Below, in pieces: positions 6,642-8,036 of a stretch of DNA of 8,036 bases. Position numbers and translations under genes: made by a program. Source of the stretch: an uncultured Pseudodesulfovibrio sp. (GTDB lineage: Bacteria; Desulfobacterota; Desulfovibrionia; Desulfovibrionales; Desulfovibrionaceae); assembly GCA_947259235.1 (NCBI GenBank), contig CAMYLL010000099.1, positions 1 through 8,036 on the forward strand, in the 5' to 3' direction. The first letter of the stretch is position 1. Each line of letters starts with the position of its first letter. Below the pieces are notes generated by a model. The model saw only the letters and a list, made by a program, of their open reading frames with translations. It was not told the DNA's origin and searched no databases.

Positions 6642-7364
6642 ATGCTTTCGCGAAAAAACGGGATGCCCTTGTGGCGCCAAATCTATTTGAAAATTGAGGC
6701 GGACGTGACTTCCGGTGTTTTCGAGCCGGGGCAGAAGCTACCGTCCGAAAGCGAGTTCACCAACCTGTTCTCCGTCAACCGCCACACCATTCGCAGGGCA
6801 ATGGGTGCTTTGACCGATGACGGCCTCGTCCGTGTGGAGCGTGGCAGAGGAGCTTTTGTCCGCGAACCGGTCATCAACTATCCGGTGAGCAGCCGAACCC
6901 GATTCAGCGAGAACCTGACCCGCCAACACCGCGCTCCGGGTAATGTCCTGCTCATGGCCGTGGACACCGAGGCCGATGTCGCGGTGGCCGAGGCCCTGGA
7001 CATCAAGGAGGGGGAAATCGTCACCCGAATTACCAGCGCCGGTGAAGCGGATGGTCGCAGAGTCAGCTATTCCAACTCTTTTTTCCCGCGAACATTGTTC
7101 CCCGGCATAGTCCGCATTTTTCGGGAATTCGGATCGGTGACCCGAACACTCAGCCACTTCGGCGTTGACGACTACTCCCGAAAGCGCACGCGAATCATTT
7201 CCAGAATGCCGACCAAGGAGGAAGCTGGGGAACTTCACCAACCCAAAAGCAGACCAGTCCTGATCACTGAAAGCATCAACGTCGACGAAACCGGCACACC
7301 GGTCGAATTTGGTATCTGCCTCTTTGCCAGCGATTGGGTGCAGATTCTTGTTGAGCCTTCCTGA
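6642..7364 (+). CDS. phnF: GntR/HutC-family phosphonate regulator PhnF
   Basis: PhnF is a DNA-binding regulator, expected to repress the divergent phn operon until a phosphonate-related or phosphate ligand is sensed. The 240 residues have the two-domain plan of the family. The N-terminal GntR winged helix (about 8-75) has WRQIYLKIEADV, LPSESEFTNLFSVNRHTIRRAM (recognition helix about 45-54) and the wing GLVRVERGRGAFV. The C-terminal UTRA ligand-binding domain (about 80-240) begins near RTRFSENL (85-92). The blocks VNRHTIRRA and RFSENL closely match E. coli PhnF, of similar length (241). The frame stays open far upstream, but that part is antisense to phnG. ATG 6642 is chosen because GGAGG (6632-6636) sits 5 nt before it; ATG 6630 is in frame but overlaps that site. 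The ligand cannot be told from sequence. Confidence 0.93.
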   Translation: MLSRKNGMPLWRQIYLKIEADVTSGVFEPGQKLPSESEFTNLFSVNRHTIRRAMGALTDDGLVRVERGRGAFVREPVINYPVSSRTRFSENLTRQHRAPGNVLLMAVDTEADVAVAEALDIKEGEIVTRITSAGEADGRRVSYSNSFFPRTLFPGIVRIFREFGSVTRTLSHFGVDDYSRKRTRIISRMPTKEEAGELHQPKSRPVLITESINVDETGTPVEFGICLFASDWVQILVEPS

Positions 7365-7588
7365 TAAAACCATTGTCTGTTCCACGACTGTTTTTTGCCT
7401 GGACCGAGTCGGCCCCTTGCGTTGATGCCGTGATTAGGGCAGATGGCCTGATGGCACACTAGACAAGCTCTCAACTTGTCCGCTTTTGGCTGTCATTTCA
7501 CCTTGTTGTAACGTCATCGCCATGTTTGTTTCAGAAAAGACGCCCTTTCGTGCTTTTCCCTTCATGGCCCCTCTGTATGTCCAGAGTC
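7365..7588. other. Intergenic gap between phnF and the acyltransferase gene
   Basis: This 224-nt stretch holds no gene I can support. It contains a run of six T (7391-7396) without a proper stem before it, a small CCGAGTCGG hairpin (about 7404-7412) and the operator-like repeat at 7453-7480. No clear terminator for phnF and no convincing promoter hexamers were found. Its length suggests that the acyltransferase gene has its own promoter. Confidence 0.5.
7453..7480. promoter_or_regulatory. Possible second PhnF site and inverted repeat
   Basis: CTAGACAA (7459-7466) is identical to 6582-6589 in the phnG/phnF spacer. Over 14 nt (7453-7466 against 6576-6589) 11 positions agree, including the leading GGC. 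Only the right half of the palindrome is kept here (CACTAGAC instead of GTCTAGAC). The same bases form an inverted repeat, GACAAG (7462-7467) with CTTGTC (7475-7480), spacer 7. It could be a second, weaker operator about 110-120 nt upstream of the acyltransferase start. It might also act as a weak stem followed by TTTT (7484-7487). Unproven. Confidence 0.4.
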
Positions 7589-8036
7589 ATGAAAACAGAT
7601 ATGATCAACGACACTGGCAAAGGGCTTGGAGTGACACCCGCGGTACACCCCTCCGCAGAGGTAACGGATTCCACACTGGGCATTTACACTGAGGTGCTTG
7701 AGAACTGCACCGTTCTTGAAAGTGTGGTGGGAGATTACTCCTATCTCAGTCCCGGCTGCGACGTTGCCTACACGGACATCAGTAAATTCGTCTCCATAGC
7801 GGCCCAGGTCCGTATCGGCCCCACCAACCACCCCATGTGGCGAGCCACCCAGCACCATTTCACCTACCGAAGCGAGAAGTTCGGGTTCGGCCCTGATGAC
7901 GACTGGCTTTTCGATTGGCGCAGGGAACAGCGGACAGTCATCGGTAACGATGTCTGGCTCGGCCACGGAGCCATTGTCCTGCCGGGCGTAAGGGTTGGTC
8001 ATGGCGCAGTGGTCGCTGCCGGAGCCGTGGTCTGCA
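7589..8036 (+). CDS. Phosphonate-cluster hexapeptide-repeat acyltransferase (3' end missing)
   Basis: This is a left-handed beta-helix acyltransferase of the xenobiotic/CatB-VatD-like type. It most resembles the phosphonate-cluster hexapeptide family often annotated as phosphonate metabolism transferase. I know of no firmly established substrate. The 149 visible codons show an N-terminal coil HPSAEVTDSTLGIYTEV, then DYSYLSPGCDVAYTDISKFVSIAAQVRIGPTNHP. The histidine of NHP (H81) is in the place of the catalytic His of xenobiotic acetyltransferases. Next come WRATQHHFTYRS and the acidic loop GPDDDWLFDWRRE, then hexapeptide turns from VIGNDVWLGHGAIVLPGVRVGHGAVV (117-142). About 50-60 residues should be missing past the window edge. 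The start is uncertain: ATG at 7577, 7589 and 7601 are in frame and none has a good ribosome binding site; 7601 also fits the family's short N-terminus. It is co-directional with phnF, 224 nt downstream. Confidence 0.85.
   Translation, partial: MKTDMINDTGKGLGVTPAVHPSAEVTDSTLGIYTEVLENCTVLESVVGDYSYLSPGCDVAYTDISKFVSIAAQVRIGPTNHPMWRATQHHFTYRSEKFGFGPDDDWLFDWRREQRTVIGNDVWLGHGAIVLPGVRVGHGAVVAAGAVVC

Noticed and set aside
7452..7467. TGGCAC at 7452-7457 as a sigma-54 -24 element
   Set aside because: The matching TTGC -12 element is missing at the required distance; the next GC is 2 nt too far and not preceded by TT.
7462..7487. GACAAG/CTTGTC stem followed by TTTT as a Rho-independent terminator for phnF
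   Set aside because: The stem is only 6 bp and AT-rich, the T-run is 4 bases and begins 3 nt after the stem, and it is about 100 nt past the stop; too weak to call.
7490..7517. Possible Pho box (CTGTCAT at 7490 and CGTCAT at 7512) upstream of the acyltransferase
   Set aside because: The units are 21 nt apart where two 11-nt Pho box periods need 22, and the unit expected between them is absent.
7486..7692. Small plus-strand ORF of 68 codons upstream of the acyltransferase
   Set aside because: It overlaps the acyltransferase 5' end in another frame, has no ribosome binding site I can see and no recognisable content.

Overview
The window carries most of a carbon-phosphorus lyase (phn) locus for using phosphonates as a phosphorus source. 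Every gene call rests on reading the translated proteins against remembered family sequences; no search was run. The organism is a Gram-negative bacterium. The gene set and order (divergent phnF beside a hexapeptide acyltransferase, then phnGHIJKLM and phnC), strong AGGAGG-type ribosome binding sites and moderately high GC fit Proteobacteria in the broad sense. A Desulfovibrio-like sulfate reducer is my best guess, but this is weak inference.

Minus strand, transcribed from about 6.56 kb down to 1: phnG, phnH, phnI, phnJ, phnK, phnL and phnM are packed with gaps of 1-9 nt or a 4-nt ATGA overlap (phnI/phnJ), so they almost certainly form one operon. After phnM there is a 157-nt gap, then the first 199 codons of phnC, the ATPase of the phosphonate ABC importer, which runs off the left edge. 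The permease and binding-protein genes (phnE, phnD) probably lie beyond it.

Plus strand, from about 6.64 kb to the right edge: phnF, a GntR/HutC-type repressor, is divergent from phnG across an 84-nt spacer. After a 224-nt gap comes the 5' part of a left-handed beta-helix (hexapeptide-repeat) acyltransferase of the type linked to phosphonate clusters, cut by the right edge.

Together, PhnC and its unseen partners import phosphonate. PhnG/H/I with PhnL attach it to ribose 5-triphosphate from ATP, PhnM removes pyrophosphate, and PhnJ (radical SAM), with PhnK bound, breaks the C-P bond. The later steps (PhnP and PhnN) are not in the window. The phnG-phnF spacer holds a TGTCTAGACA palindrome that fits the HutC-subfamily operator pattern, a second adjoining 12-bp palindrome and a tandem 8-bp repeat. 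Part of the first palindrome (CTAGACAA) recurs upstream of the acyltransferase gene, suggesting that PhnF may control both units. The core locus is a known system. The least understood parts are the acyltransferase and the layout of the control region.
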